DNA of 64,000 nt from Liolophura sinensis (taxonomy: Eukaryota; Mollusca; Polyplacophora; Chitonida; Chitonidae). Both the position numbers and the translations under genes were made by a program. The notes under the pieces were generated by a model. The model saw nothing but the letters and a program-made list of their open reading frames with translations. It did not search any database and was not told where the DNA came from. The stretch spans positions 59,098,512-59,162,511 of the forward strand of contig NC_088301.1 of the NCBI RefSeq assembly GCF_032854445.1. The letters run 5' to 3'. Numbering within the stretch: position 1 is the stretch's first letter; every line of letters starts with the position of its first letter. Shown piece after piece: positions 31,901 to 50,902 of this stretch.

Positions 31901-34427
31901 AAATTTTATGTGTGATATTGTATCAGTTATGGTAACATTGTGTTTAAGATCTTCTTCTGACTTTCAGTCTAGCATGGGCATTCATGACTCATATATGAAT
32001 TAAATAATACAAAAGATATTTCATGCGTATGGATAAACAGATGTTTGGGGGAATAAAATTGACTATAAGATTTATACCATGTCATGACAGATGAAGTCTT
32101 CAGCTCAAAATGACAGAAGTAAATGTAGCATTTGTATTCCATTATAGGTGGGTTATGGAAATCTATAACCTTGGAACCAGATGTGTGGGTGGCAATGGGT
32201 TGTCACCCAAAGTGTGTGGAGGACTACACAAGCTGGACAGAGGAGGCTCTGACAGCCTGCCTGAAGTTCCCAAAGGTGATAGCAGCGGGTGAGTTCGGAC
32301 TGGACTACTCAGGCAGGTATGTAAGTGTAAACAGCGACAAAATGTAAGAAATTCAAGCCGTAAGTTTTCTATTGTTTCTTCGAAGTACATCACTATTTGC
32401 ATTGTGTATGCAATGTGTAGTATACCAATGTCCCAAGGCCAATGTAAAAAGAAAAAAATCACAATGAATTTGTATTGTAGAAAAGTATGGACTATAAGAA
32501 AGTTAATATCTGGATAATATGACTTGCTTAGAATGTGTTAAGACAATATCTTTACGCACAGACTTTTTGCCTTATGTAACAGGTTCCGTGAGACTGCTGA
32601 TCGTCAAAAGGATGTATTTGTACGTCAGCTGAAGATAGCTTCAGCACAAGACAAACCACTGGTTATTCACTGTCGTCGTGCAGAGGACGACACATTCCTT
32701 ATCATGAAGCAGGTAATTTATTTTGTGTGATGGATACTGATCACATTGTGAATTATATACATGTAAGTCCTTGAATCCCTCCAACTAGAGATTTGTCTTT
32801 GTAGGTCCTGTACTGGCATATATAGTTTCCCTTCCACGTGCAAATTTGACCTTCTGTGTGGTGAAAAATTTAAATATAAAAAGGAAGTTCATTTTTCAAG
32901 CTTGTCATTAGCTACATAAGTCTTCCCAAATTACTATAGCTTTAGCCATAGGAGCGAGTATAGCCTTTCCAGTATAGAACATGTTCGTGCCATTTATGGG
33001 GAAAAAGAAATGGTACAGACTTTTGAAATTTCGTGAAAGTGATCCCAAGGAAGACCTTGTTCAAATTTTGATGATACTCTGATCAAAGACTGGCAGCATT
33101 ATAAATTGAGTGATGTCACTGCAGAAGACGGGGAGACAGAAGTGTTACCAGTAGATTGTTGTGAAATAGTGGAAGGATTTACCTATGATAAATGTCTGTT
33201 CTTTGTTTTATTGTGTCCTTTTTTTACATTTGCAGTATGCTTCGAAGCATGTATCAATCCACAGACACTGCTTTTCTTTGGATTTTGAAGAAGCTCGTCG
33301 CTGGTTTGACACTTTCCCGAATCTGTATGTTGGCCTCACACCACTAGTGACGTACAGTTCTGCAGTAGAGACACATGATTTGGCTAGGAAAGTACCCCTA
33401 GACCGACTTTTACTGGAGACGGACTCGCCTTACTTTGTACCCCGTGATGTGAGAAAATTACTCTTTATGCTTATATGCTTGTTTATAACACGTTTGAAAT
33501 GAAATTGTAAGTTGGACCCTTTTTAGCTGGCCTGAATCTGTAAAAGAAATGTTAAGCTATGTGTGAGGTATGGGGCTCCTCAGAAGCACGGCATATATTG
33601 AGCCCAGGTTTTGCCCACTTGTAAAGCACAATAAAACGAAGATGGTGTTGCATCATTGATACCCCATTTGCATATAAATTAACATAATTAACAAAACGCC
33701 TGACTTAACTTGGCATGCATTGCAGTCAATGTAAAGGTAAATGTTAAGGGTCGTATCTGGAAAAATACTGCCTGTGTTGAGCTGAGGTTTTTCATATGGC
33801 ATGTAAACCACAATATCACCAGGGATTATTTATTATTTAAGTATGCAAATACTATCTGTGGTTAGTATATATAGTTATTTTAATGGGTAGGTAACAAACT
33901 TTCTTCCTCACCAATGCGATCACTGAGTTCAAGTCCAGCTCATGCTGGTTCTCTCTCTGGTTATACGTGGGAAGATCGGCCTGTGGACGGTCGTGGGTTT
34001 CCCCTGACCATAATACTTGATGCTTTAGTATAAGTGAAATGTAAGAGAAAAACTCCTATGAAATAAATAAGAAGCTTCTTTGAAAGTATATGTACATGTG
34101 TTTTGAAATATGCTTCCCTTAACTGGGAACAGAATTCATATTGAAATACTGGAAGACTAATAGTTTGAAAAGAAAAGTACATGTGTGTACGCAGTTTTTT
34201 TTTTTAGTTTTATCTTGAATATCTTTCAAATGATAATAAATTGTGCATTGTTATTGGAAATATCTGGTCTTTGTTAAACTTTCCAGGTTCCACGAGCTGA
34301 CATGAGCTTCTCACACCCAGGAATGGCTATTACAGTTGCTCATGAAGTTGCAAGCTTTCAAGGCATTCCAGTCTCAAAGGTTCTGCAAGCAACACGGAAA
34401 AACACTAAAGACATGTATGGAATTTAA
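19940..34427 (+). CDS. TATDN2: TATDN2-like TatD-family metal-dependent nuclease
   Basis: Coding exons: 19940-21374, 32148-32316, 32583-32712, 33236-33448, 34287-34427. They total 2088 nt with all phases closing, giving 695 residues. Residues 1 to about 420 are Ser/Lys/Pro-rich and look disordered (YSDSESSEG near the start). The TatD barrel follows with its metal ligands in order: His431 and His433 (DSHCHLD), Glu527 (AAGEFGLDYS), His564 (LVIHCR), His589 (IHRHCF) and Asp641 (LLLETDSPYF). FAGCVAVFCEP and the IHRHCF wording match TATDN2 rather than TATDN1 or TATDN3. Human TATDN2 is similar in layout (long disordered N-terminus, C-terminal TatD domain) and is reported to act on R-loop RNA. The long first intron separates the His-x-His motif from the rest of the active site. 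The chosen start has a purine at -3 (GGATGC context AAGG-ATG); a further upstream coding exon cannot be fully excluded. Confidence 0.95.
22789..22820. repeat. Short perfect inverted repeat
   Basis: CTGGGATTAAGA and TCTTAATCCCAG are perfect reverse complements (12 bp) around an 8-base loop TCTGTCTG. It could form a small hairpin. No transposon ends are obvious. Confidence 0.7.
26653..26868 (-). mobile_element. SINE family 1, near full-length, minus
   Basis: Starts with (TTTA)n, then GATTGGTGTTTTACGCCG, AAGAATATTTCACTTATACG, TATGGTGGGAGGAAACCG and CAGCATGAGCTGGACTTGAA, ending at the GGCCCCC head boundary. The flanks are similar (GATGACGCACATA on the left, GATGCACATA on the right), suggesting an aged target-site duplication. 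Confidence 0.9.
27508..27664 (+). repeat. 78-bp minisatellite, left remnant
   Basis: Two units of the same repeat as at 31019-31786: CAGTGCACTACATGTACATA, TCATTATGGCCGTGAACGG and TGTCCCCAGGAAACAG. The second unit ends exactly where the inserted element begins; the first is more diverged. Confidence 0.9.
28404..28830. repeat. Three direct repeats of about 175-190 bp inside the element
   Basis: Each copy has ACATATTT, ACTACAAATC (or a variant) and GTGAGTTACAGAAGG, the last word starting at 28452, 28643 and, degenerate, at 28818. GATTACACAAAATATG recurs between them. The copies are clearly diverged. I see no coding capacity. Confidence 0.75.
29158..29793 (-). CDS. DUF4806-type protein, last two exons (partial)
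   Basis: Minus-strand exons 29634-29793 and 29158-29312, joined in phase (C + GT gives Arg) with clean GT-AG borders and a TAG stop at 29158-29160. The first exon encodes FVSDLGGRTVDEATRRMMGY, then VLTNPLSLQFNLIGRHGKRA and FGTSRVFELVY. This matches the DUF4806 pattern as I remember it (a Leu-rich start, then N-x-x-G-x-x-GK-x-AF). The second encodes NKKEFEKAVSKWLSNGRD and a Lys/Arg/Ala-rich tail. About 103 codons are intact with no stop or frameshift. No upstream coding exon was found, although a donor at 30304 (minus) could end a 5' exon. Function is unknown. The gene belongs to the inserted element and is antisense to TATDN2. It may be a captured host fragment rather than an element gene. 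Confidence 0.65.
29487..29560 (+). other. tRNA-like relic
   Basis: CCTCAGTTGGTAGAG (29498-29512) resembles an RNA polymerase III A box and GAGTTCAAACCCTGG (29533-29547) a B box, 35 nt apart as in tRNA genes. I could not pair a convincing acceptor stem, so it is more likely a decayed tRNA or SINE head than a working tRNA. Confidence 0.35.
31019..31786 (+). repeat. 78-bp minisatellite, main array
   Basis: About ten units starting near 31019 and every 78 bp after, the last truncated. Each has CAGTGCACTACATGTACATA, TCATTATGGCCGTGAACGG and CTGTCCCCAGGAAACAG. 78 is a multiple of 3 and one frame lacks stops, giving a 228-codon open frame that I regard as a by-product. Variant units recur every 4 units (312 bp): the GCTGTGGACCACAG variant is at about 31249 and 31561. 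Confidence 0.95.
33906..34044 (+). mobile_element. SINE family 1, truncated copy in TATDN2 intron 4
   Basis: Begins at CTCACCAATGCGATCACTG, has CAAGTCCAGCTCATGCTGG and GGTCGTGGGTTTCCCCTG, and stops soon after GTATAAGTGAAATG without the usual tail. Both ends are truncated or diverged. Confidence 0.8.
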
Positions 34428-34622
34428 CATACAAGCCAGATAAACTTATTTGATGAAAATATTGACATTCAGTATTTTAAAATGTCTGGACTCCATTTAA
34501 TGAGATACTATGACTTCTGCAGAAGAAGTAATTGATTGTGGACAACCTTAATGAAATGCATTCCCATTACTATATGTATATACACTCATTAAGCTTTGTA
34601 AGAGAAAGTTATATATTGTGAA

Positions 34623-34628
34623 AATAAA
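34623..34628 (+). terminator. Candidate TATDN2 polyadenylation signal
   Basis: AATAAA 196 nt after the TATDN2 stop codon, the first in the 3' flank. Its use is inferred from position. Confidence 0.55.
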
Positions 34629-34803
34629 ATGCATATGTATATTTGCTACTTAAATTATGCGTGCATCAGCTTTGAACATTGATCATATGACTGTGATAGC
34701 CTTCTTCCCAAAACCTGGAAGGATGGGAGGGATGGGCATAGTGTTTGCAAAAAGTGCATAGCACTGCATGCATACATGTACATACAGATGCTCTGTCAGT
34801 AGA

Positions 34804-35073
34804 GGGGGCCTCCGTAGTTCAGTTGGTTAGCGGGATAGCGCAGCGAAATGACCCAGAAACCTGTCACCAATGCGGTCGCTGTGAGTTCAAGTCCAACTCA
34901 TGCTTGCTTCCTCTCCGGCCGTATGTGGGAAGGTCTGTCAGCAACCTGTGGATGGTCGTGGGTTTCCCCCGGGCTCTGCCTGGTTTCCTCCCACAATAAT
35001 GCTGGCTGACGTCGTATGAGTGAAATATTCTTGAGATCGGCGTAAAACACCAATCAAATAAATAAATAAATCT
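34804..35073 (+). mobile_element. SINE family 1, full-length
   Basis: The head GGGGGCCTCCGTAGTTCAGT is followed by TGGTTAGCGGGATAGCGC, the B-box-like GTGAGTTCAAGTCC, CACAATAATGCTGGC and an AACACCAATCAAATAAATAA tail. The flanks TCTGTCAGTAGA and TCTGGCAATGTA may be a decayed target-site duplication. Confidence 0.92.
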
Positions 35074-38000
35074 GGCAATGTACAACTTACATTTGCAGAA
35101 CTGCACCTGTTTTGTAAGGCAGTTGTAACTGTCACACGATTTATGGTACGTTGAAACGTATTGCTAAGACTTAAGTCACAATAGTATAAGATGTGCTTGA
35201 CACCAGACTGGGACTGCTAAATGGGCTCCATATATCTGGTGGTCGAAGTGCCCACACATTTGTGAAACTAGACTAAGGCTTTGAAAGTCTGGAAGTAAAT
35301 AGCATAGGGATTTTTTTGTCCTAAAATGAGGAATTCTGTTTTAAATGTGAAATTAATGGTACATGTAAGAAATACATACTGTACGCCAAATAAGATATTT
35401 CTAGTGTGAAGTGTCACGAGCCAAAATTGTGAATTGAGGTGAGAATCTAATGAAATTACATTGGTGTATTAGTCTTAATTTCCAGTATATACAGTTATCT
35501 CCTCTTGTGTCTATTTTATAAAATACTTCTGCTTCAGGAAGGAACAGGCCTGATTTTTTCAAAATCTGACATGATCCATTGACTTTACGTGGATTTTAGT
35601 CCACGTCCATGCAATGTTTGTTCACATGAAAAGCTGTCGACGTAACCCATGCTTCATGTGAAACAGTTTGCGCCCATGACTCATTTCTACAAGGCCAAGA
35701 AAGCGGCTGTGAACATTTTATGCTGGGTAGGCTGTAGTTCAGAATAAAGACAATGTCCGTAGTAAAACTCCTGTATGTTAACAGAGCTTTCAGAATGAAA
35801 ATACATGTACCTGCCAAAAATTAGGTGTCATTGGCAAAGATTAGGTGATGTACATTCGCCGAGAGCTCTGCTGTTGTCTGTAGCATCATACTCACATCAG
35901 GATCATTTCACACATGAAGCTCCTTTCTGTATGCTGTGCACTTGCAACCCTTCATATAATGGCCATCAGCTGACAGTTGAGCATCATTTTGTTGCCATTT
36001 TAATACATACAGTATGGGGCATTTCATACATTACTTCATTCTGAATGAGCGTTTAAAACATCAATACCAAGCTTTGCGTGTTGAGCTGTTCCATCTGCTG
36101 CAGTTCTTCATTTCTTTGAGGTGTACATGTTGTTCATCTTTTTGCATCTATTCCTGAACACGCATGTATTGAAGAATCCATATTGAATATATAAACCTGA
36201 CTCAAGCATGCATTCTGTACAAGTGGACTGTAAAATCGCTGCTCAAAATGTAACTAAACAGAAAGGTTAAATGAAATCATTACTCTTTGTCTGTGTGTGA
36301 AACAAAATGTAGCTAGAAATATATATAGGCAGTGTCCGTACAGAACAACCTGCAGTTAAGAAATCCAAGTGTAGTAATGTACTGACAGCGATGTGTATAC
36401 TTAGATTTGTTGCTGATAGTTGCTGATAGAATAGCATTAGGCAGTAAGCATTGACCGTCACTGCTAATTTTTTTAATGTGAACTATTCACATTCACATTT
36501 GCCTCAATTCAGTTAGTGTAACCATCATGTATCCCCAAACCATGGTTCGTGTAAAAAAAAAAAAAAATAGGCCTGAGGAATCTGAAAGGAATCGTGGGAT
36601 TCCATCAGTATGAAGAAAGCATGGTACTAGAGATGTAACTGTGAAGTGCAATGTAAAATACAGTCAACACTTACATTATTTTGAATAGTGTGTACAGCTT
36701 AATCTTTAAATTTATTGAAATGTCAGAGAGAGAGGGATAACCATCTCGTTGAGGGGTTCAGTTATCACTTTTAGTTTACTTTGTAAAATGATTTACTGTT
36801 TTATTTTGGTGAGTCTTCACCAGGGTACTCTTTCATTTGATGTATCTCATTCAAACTTAGTCATATCACCCTGTCCTTTTACCTACGCAAAGAAAAAAAG
36901 GGCCGTCCATAAATACGCTCAAATTCTGAACTTTTGAACCATCTTCCTCTTGTACAAATCTTGTACCAAATGCCTGGACCCCTATGTACGCTGATGCATT
37001 GAGGTTTGCAGAACAGAGAACGACCACAAGACAGTGATGCAGTCAGTAGTATATCAAGGCTGGCGTGCACAGGCTAGAAAATGCCTTTGGTTTGCATGTG
37101 CCTAAAACAGTAAATGATGGTTTTGACCTTTTTGTGGCAGATTTATGGAGGACTTTATGTTTAAGCTTCTTTGTGACGTTATACTGGACTGGAGCCATAT
37201 GATCTTACAAATGCACTGCCAAAATTTCAGCAACATCTACTTCATTTCCCTCTTTTAAAGGAATTGATTGTTTTTATTTCATTCCAAAGCTTCTGACAAT
37301 CGTAACACTTTTTGATATCTGGATTTGTATAAGCACTGTACAGCATTTTGGTACCTTTTCCAGCTATAATCAGCTGTGACAAACTTCTGGCCATACAGAC
37401 CACCTGCTACTCACTGACAATTGAGCATCAGTAACGCTTACCGTGTTTGGAACATCCCTATACACTGTATGGTGAATACTACATATCAGTACAGTAGTTC
37501 TCCGTTCCCATCCTCGTGAATGTTCATACTTTATGGATAGCCCAAAAATATCTCAGTAGTGTATGTGTTATTTGTGGGCCTGGCTTAGCAGTTTCATTTT
37601 TTTTTTAACAATGTGTATTCTTTAGTTGTTGGGATGGGTTGTTTTAAAATTTAATTGTTCTATTTGTGAAAAGGTGTGACTGAAGTTAATGGATAATATG
37701 CGTGTATTGAACATTACACTTCGATAATACAAAAAAAAAATTGTGTAAAGCCAGAAAATTTCAAAAGTAGCTAGTGAAAAAGAGAAAGCCCTAGCAAAAG
37801 CTGAAAACTCTTCTTCTCCTACAAGTAAAAGGGTTGTCAGTAATGAAGGAATAAAGTTCAGACAGATATGAATGTTTCTGTGTTCCTTTATTGGTTGAAG
37901 TGTACTATAGGATTACTTAGTTACAGTTTGTAACTGGTGTCTTGACAACTAGAAGCATCATAATTCAAGTTACGATTCAGAGCCTTTAGGAACGTGATCA

Positions 38001-41000
38001 AACTGATTGGAATGCTTAAGCTGAAATGTGTTCAGCCAGCTATGGTGCCAACATATAGAACGTACTATCAAGGCAGCTCAGGTGCACTAGCATGAAGTTC
38101 TTTGGAAGATCATCTTCGATTCCATCAATTTGGCCTACAAAGTTAGTGCTATCTGACAGTGAAAAATTTGTTGCAGGTAAGTTCATCTATTACCTGCCAA
38201 AGATTGGTAGTTTTATGCTGGCTCATCAACTTGAGACTGACTGACATCTTTTATGTGAAAGATTGAGTTTGATTCAGCATTTACACCAATCAAAGAAATG
38301 AATACTTTATGCTGGGCCTGCAGAGTCTATGTATGTAGAGACCTTGTTTTAAATGGATTCTGCCCAGGACAACATAATACTCAAGATCTGGGTCTGTAGG
38401 GATATGGTGAATATGAGAAAACTGTACTGTCTGACATGGGTTACTGTAGTATGTAACTTATTTGCCATGTTCACACTATGCGATTTATTGTATCAACTTA
38501 TCAAATGGAGCAAGTGAAATCAAGCAAGTCTTTCATAGGCTGCTTTCAGGATGTGATTTGTTGAATACTACAATCACATGGAATTGTGCATGTCCTTTCT
38601 TCATTCAACAACACATGAATGCTGCTTTACTTGTGCCATATGTACACTACTTTAATAGTACCGGTATTAGAAATAAAAAATTAAAATTTTTCCTTCTGTG
38701 ACAACATAACACTAATAGGCAACATTCTTCAGTTAAGCATTGTGTCTTACCCCATCACATTTAGATTAGAGTGAAGCGGGCCATGCCCGATGTGTGGATC
38801 TCAAGGATACGATGGGTAGGCGTGTACATCCAGTGAAAGTCACTTGTCTTCTGCCAATATGGTGTGGATGTCAGTAGCTTGCCTCTAATGGTCAGTTTAT
38901 ACCACCCCTAAAAGTGACTGCCATGCGTAAAGTTGAACAACAATGAAGTAAATAATAGGAGCATTTGTAGAAGTTAGCCCATCAAGTTGTGCATATAGCA
39001 CATTTGAGTATAGCTCATCTTGTGGTCATATCCATGACAATCCATCCTAGTGTTTGGTATACATGTATCCATAATTAAATTATTTTAGTTTAAAAAAAAA
39101 AAAACCTTCGTAAAAATAATTCAGGCGTTGGAAAAGTGCTACAAAAGTACTGCAGAGCTTGGCCCTCTCAGCATGGCACGTTATTAACCATGTTTTTCCC
39201 TTCTCCCCCTCCCCCCCACCCCCAAATAGGACTGTCCTGAATTTTTATTTTAAATGGATACTCAATGCTGGTGAGTTGAGAGTAGAGGTAGGATTACTTT
39301 GTTAGAGTTTTGAGCATTGAATAAATGGACAGTGCCTAAAATTCAGCATGAGCTAGGGTATACACCCTTGACTTCAGTGAGGTCAGGATGACCCATTCAG
39401 TGAGCATTTTGCGTCCCTTTAAAGTTCAAATTATATATACACAATATGTAGCGTAAAGCTGCTTAAATTTAGATTTGGGACACTGGAGTCGAGTTCTGCC
39501 ATCTACCCAGCACTTTAATGTTGGTACAGCATAACCAAGAATAGGCCATGTTGTAGAGGCCAGTGTATTGTCAGTGCAATGTACTGGGGTATGGCGCCAT
39601 ATCTGTTTGTGTCTTCGGCAGTGTGCTGGTGTGAAGCAGCCCTGTAAATACAGGCATGTGGGAACTTGGTCCATGGCTTCCTACAAGGAAGCACTATCCT
39701 GATCTACCCAAAATATAGTTGACATGAGACAAACAGGAGTGTACTGAAGGCAGGTATTTCAGGTGCCCTGAAGTTGGTTTCTACATGATAATACAGTTCA
39801 AACTCAGCCTTTCTAGTATTTGGTTTTCAAATGATATTGCGCTTGAAACATTTTGGATTTCTTCTGAATGCAGCCAGTTTATACCAACATGAAACCTTCC
39901 TGGGGATTATTTTTGCCTGCCTGTTCCCAGCTGTTAGTTAGGTAGGTGTTTGAATTCTGCACGATATCTCGGCAGAACTTTTGGATTACAAGCAAGTGAA
40001 AGACAGGAGAACAATAAAACACCCTTCCTCTGAATTGTTTTGGCTGATTTTTACTCTGTCCATGTGACAGGAATTTGTTTTTTGTATATCTTGGCTCAAT
40101 CTTGATTTCTGATTTGGTACCTCAGTGACATAAAGATTGTCAATCTGCTTTTATGACACACATAAAACTATTATTATACAATAAAACTTTTAACAAAGGA
40201 AAACAATAAAAAAAATAAATAAAAAAAACAGCAGAGAGATACTGCTTTCAACTGTCCTACCATCGCTAGGTTAATGCCCATTGAAAACCTGGCATTAACT
40301 GATCTTAATGTCAAGGTTATAAATCGACACTAACTAAATCAGTAAGATACCAGTAATAATGCCTGGAGACACGAAGTTCAATACCATATGCAAGCTTCTC
40401 TGTATAAAATGACAAGTACATGGTTAAATTTGGCAATTTAAAACATTTTAATAAGCAAACAAACAGGCGTAAACCTTGAGTAATTGCAGTAGTGTATTTC
40501 ACCATAAGTTTGGCCTCTTAAAATGCAATTTTATAACCACAAAAACCACAATGACACTTTTCATGCCAACATTTAATACCTTAACAGAAAAACCTTGCGG
40601 TCCTATAACATGTTTGAATCAAGGAAAAATGTATTTCTTGAAAAAAAGCTAAACTTTATGTGTAATACAGTACATGTAACATTTTGGTGCTTTGAGCCTA
40701 GAATAGTATGATGGAAACAAAGCATGGGGAGTGGTGATTGGATAGAGGTACACCCATATACAAATGCATATACACATGTACCACATGTCAGTATGTTACT
40801 AACAAACTACCAGCGGGTGATCATTATAATGTATTATTTGGCTAGAATATATTTGCATACATTCTAAGAACCCTAGCTAAAAAACTTAACATTATATATA
40901 AAAATAAATAGTCTGTCTTCCAAATAGGTAAATATCTTCCCTTTGACATGTTGATCTGTTCACTGCCAAATAAAACAATCTAGGCCTGTGCTATGCTCTT

Positions 41001-41031
41001 GGGGAAATTGAGCTATTACATATACAGTAGA
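35074..41031. other. Intergenic region between TATDN2 and FAM72 3' ends
   Basis: Tail-to-tail interval of about 6 kb. Only short open frames with no similarity I recognise. Poly-A runs near 36548, 37730 and 39092 and a low-complexity A-rich stretch at about 40185-40230 are present. I see no RNA gene or complete transposon. Confidence 0.6.
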
Positions 41032-41288
41032 TTTATTTATTTATTTGATTGGTGTTTTACGCCGTATTCAAGAATATTTCACTTATACAACGGCGGCCAG
41101 CATTATGGTGGGTGGAAACCGGGCACGGCCCGGGGGAAACCCACAACCATCCGCAGGTTGCTGAAAGACCTTCCCACTTACGGCCGGAGAGGAAGCCAGG
41201 ATGAGCTGGACTTGAACTCACAGCGACCGCATTGGTGAGGCTCCTGGATCATTACGCTGCGCTAACCGACTGAGCCACGGAGGCCCCC
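41032..41288 (-). mobile_element. SINE family 1, full-length, minus, with target-site duplication
   Basis: Flanked by CATATACAGTAGA (41019-41031) and the same 13 bases at 41289-41301. Starts with (TTTA)n, GATTGGTGTTTTACGCCG, and ends at the head TGAGCCACGGAGGCCCCC. The perfect duplication and good conservation suggest a fairly recent insertion. It lies in the 3' flank of FAM72. Confidence 0.96.
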
Positions 41289-41432
41289 CATATACAGTAG
41301 AGAGGCATGAAGTATGGTATAACCAACTAGTTGGACATCCAAGTAGGCTATGCCTGTCCACTTCACTACCCACTGTTCTGTTCTAGCAAGTAACGTTATG
41401 TGTATATACTTCTCACACATGTTACTGGTAAC

Positions 41433-41438
41433 TTTATT
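41433..41438 (-). terminator. Candidate FAM72 polyadenylation signal
   Basis: TTTATT on the plus strand, i.e. AATAAA on the minus strand, 155 nt after the FAM72 stop codon. Position fits; use not shown. Confidence 0.4.
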
Positions 41439-41592
41439 ATGTGCATTTACAGTACAGAGTCTATTGAAAGCTTTTTATCTGCTTGGAAAAAGGTCAATGG
41501 TAGCAAAACTTAACAGCCAGTGTTTGATTATGTTGGACATACATGTAACAGTGAAATATAAGTGAACAATAAAACAATTGGTGTAGGTATCA

Positions 41593-50251
<8,659 letters not shown>

Positions 50252-50835
50252 GTTTGCTTGAAGAGCTTTTTCGAAGTACTACTTCTATGCTAAGAAGTCA
50301 CTTAACGATGACCTTCACAAATTGTTGTCAGCCCTGTTACTTTATATTAAATCAAATACAGGCATCTATTCCAGCCATAGTGTCGTTTTGTTCACCATTT
50401 AAACGCGTCACTGTGGAGTATTTCGTCTGCTTTTAAATTAGAAAGCCTGCAAGCCATTGGTGGAAGGATATCAGGTATTTGTAACAGCAAGTTTAAATGG
50501 CTGTTGCTAAGCGACATAGAATTTCAGGAGCACCTGACATTTCTTCTCCACGCCAAATCGCGCGAGAAGTGTGCTATTTTTAGTTTAGAGCCGTCCCATA
50601 GTCCAAGACGAAAATAGGAAAACGACGTCTGGTTGAATTTCGACCTTGCATGGTCGAGCTGAAGCTGGGAATTACTCTTCGTGTATGGCTTGCTTCACTG
50701 CACTGTCCACTAACCACGAAATTAGGAAGGAAGGCAGAGAACACCAACAGCGATGAGTCAGATTGAGTGATCAAAGACTAAAACTTGGGGAACAGTTTTG
50801 TTGGGATTTATATCGAGTTGCTCCATACAAGAACG
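50252..50835. promoter_or_regulatory. Bidirectional FAM72/srGAP promoter
   Basis: 584 bp between divergent start codons. Candidate sites: ATTGG (inverted CCAAT) at 50456-50460, an RFX X-box-like GTTGCTAAGCGAC at 50503-50515, and the E2F-like palindromic TCGCGCGAGA at 50558-50567. The CpG-containing core around 50400-50680 contrasts with the AT-rich flanks. In mammals the FAM72A-SRGAP2 intergenic region acts as a shared promoter; the same role here is inferred from layout. Confidence 0.55.
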
Positions 50836-50902
50836 ATGTCTGACAGAAGAGTTGTGAAAAAGGAGAAGGAAATAGTACTCGAATTCGACGGCCATGTGAG
50901 AG
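50836..50902 (+). CDS. SRGAP: srGAP (SLIT-ROBO Rho GTPase-activating protein), first coding exon
   Basis: Starts with ATG and encodes MSDRRVVKKEKEIVLEFDGH then VR, followed by one base (G) and a GTAAGT donor at 50903. The 22-residue length, the phase-1 end, and K-K-x-K-E-I-x-x-E-[YF]-D-x-x-V agree with the N-terminus of vertebrate srGAPs just before the F-BAR domain. The full protein would carry F-BAR, RhoGAP and SH3 domains, linking Slit-Robo signals to membrane shape and Rac/Cdc42; none of these exons is in the window. The match is short, so the call leans partly on its divergent position next to FAM72, as in vertebrates. Confidence 0.8.

Noticed and set aside
40993-41238. 81-codon frame with YLFDWCFTPYSRIFHLY, seen in similar form at several sites
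   Set aside because: The same peptide recurs wherever SINE family 1 is present; it is the SINE read in translation.
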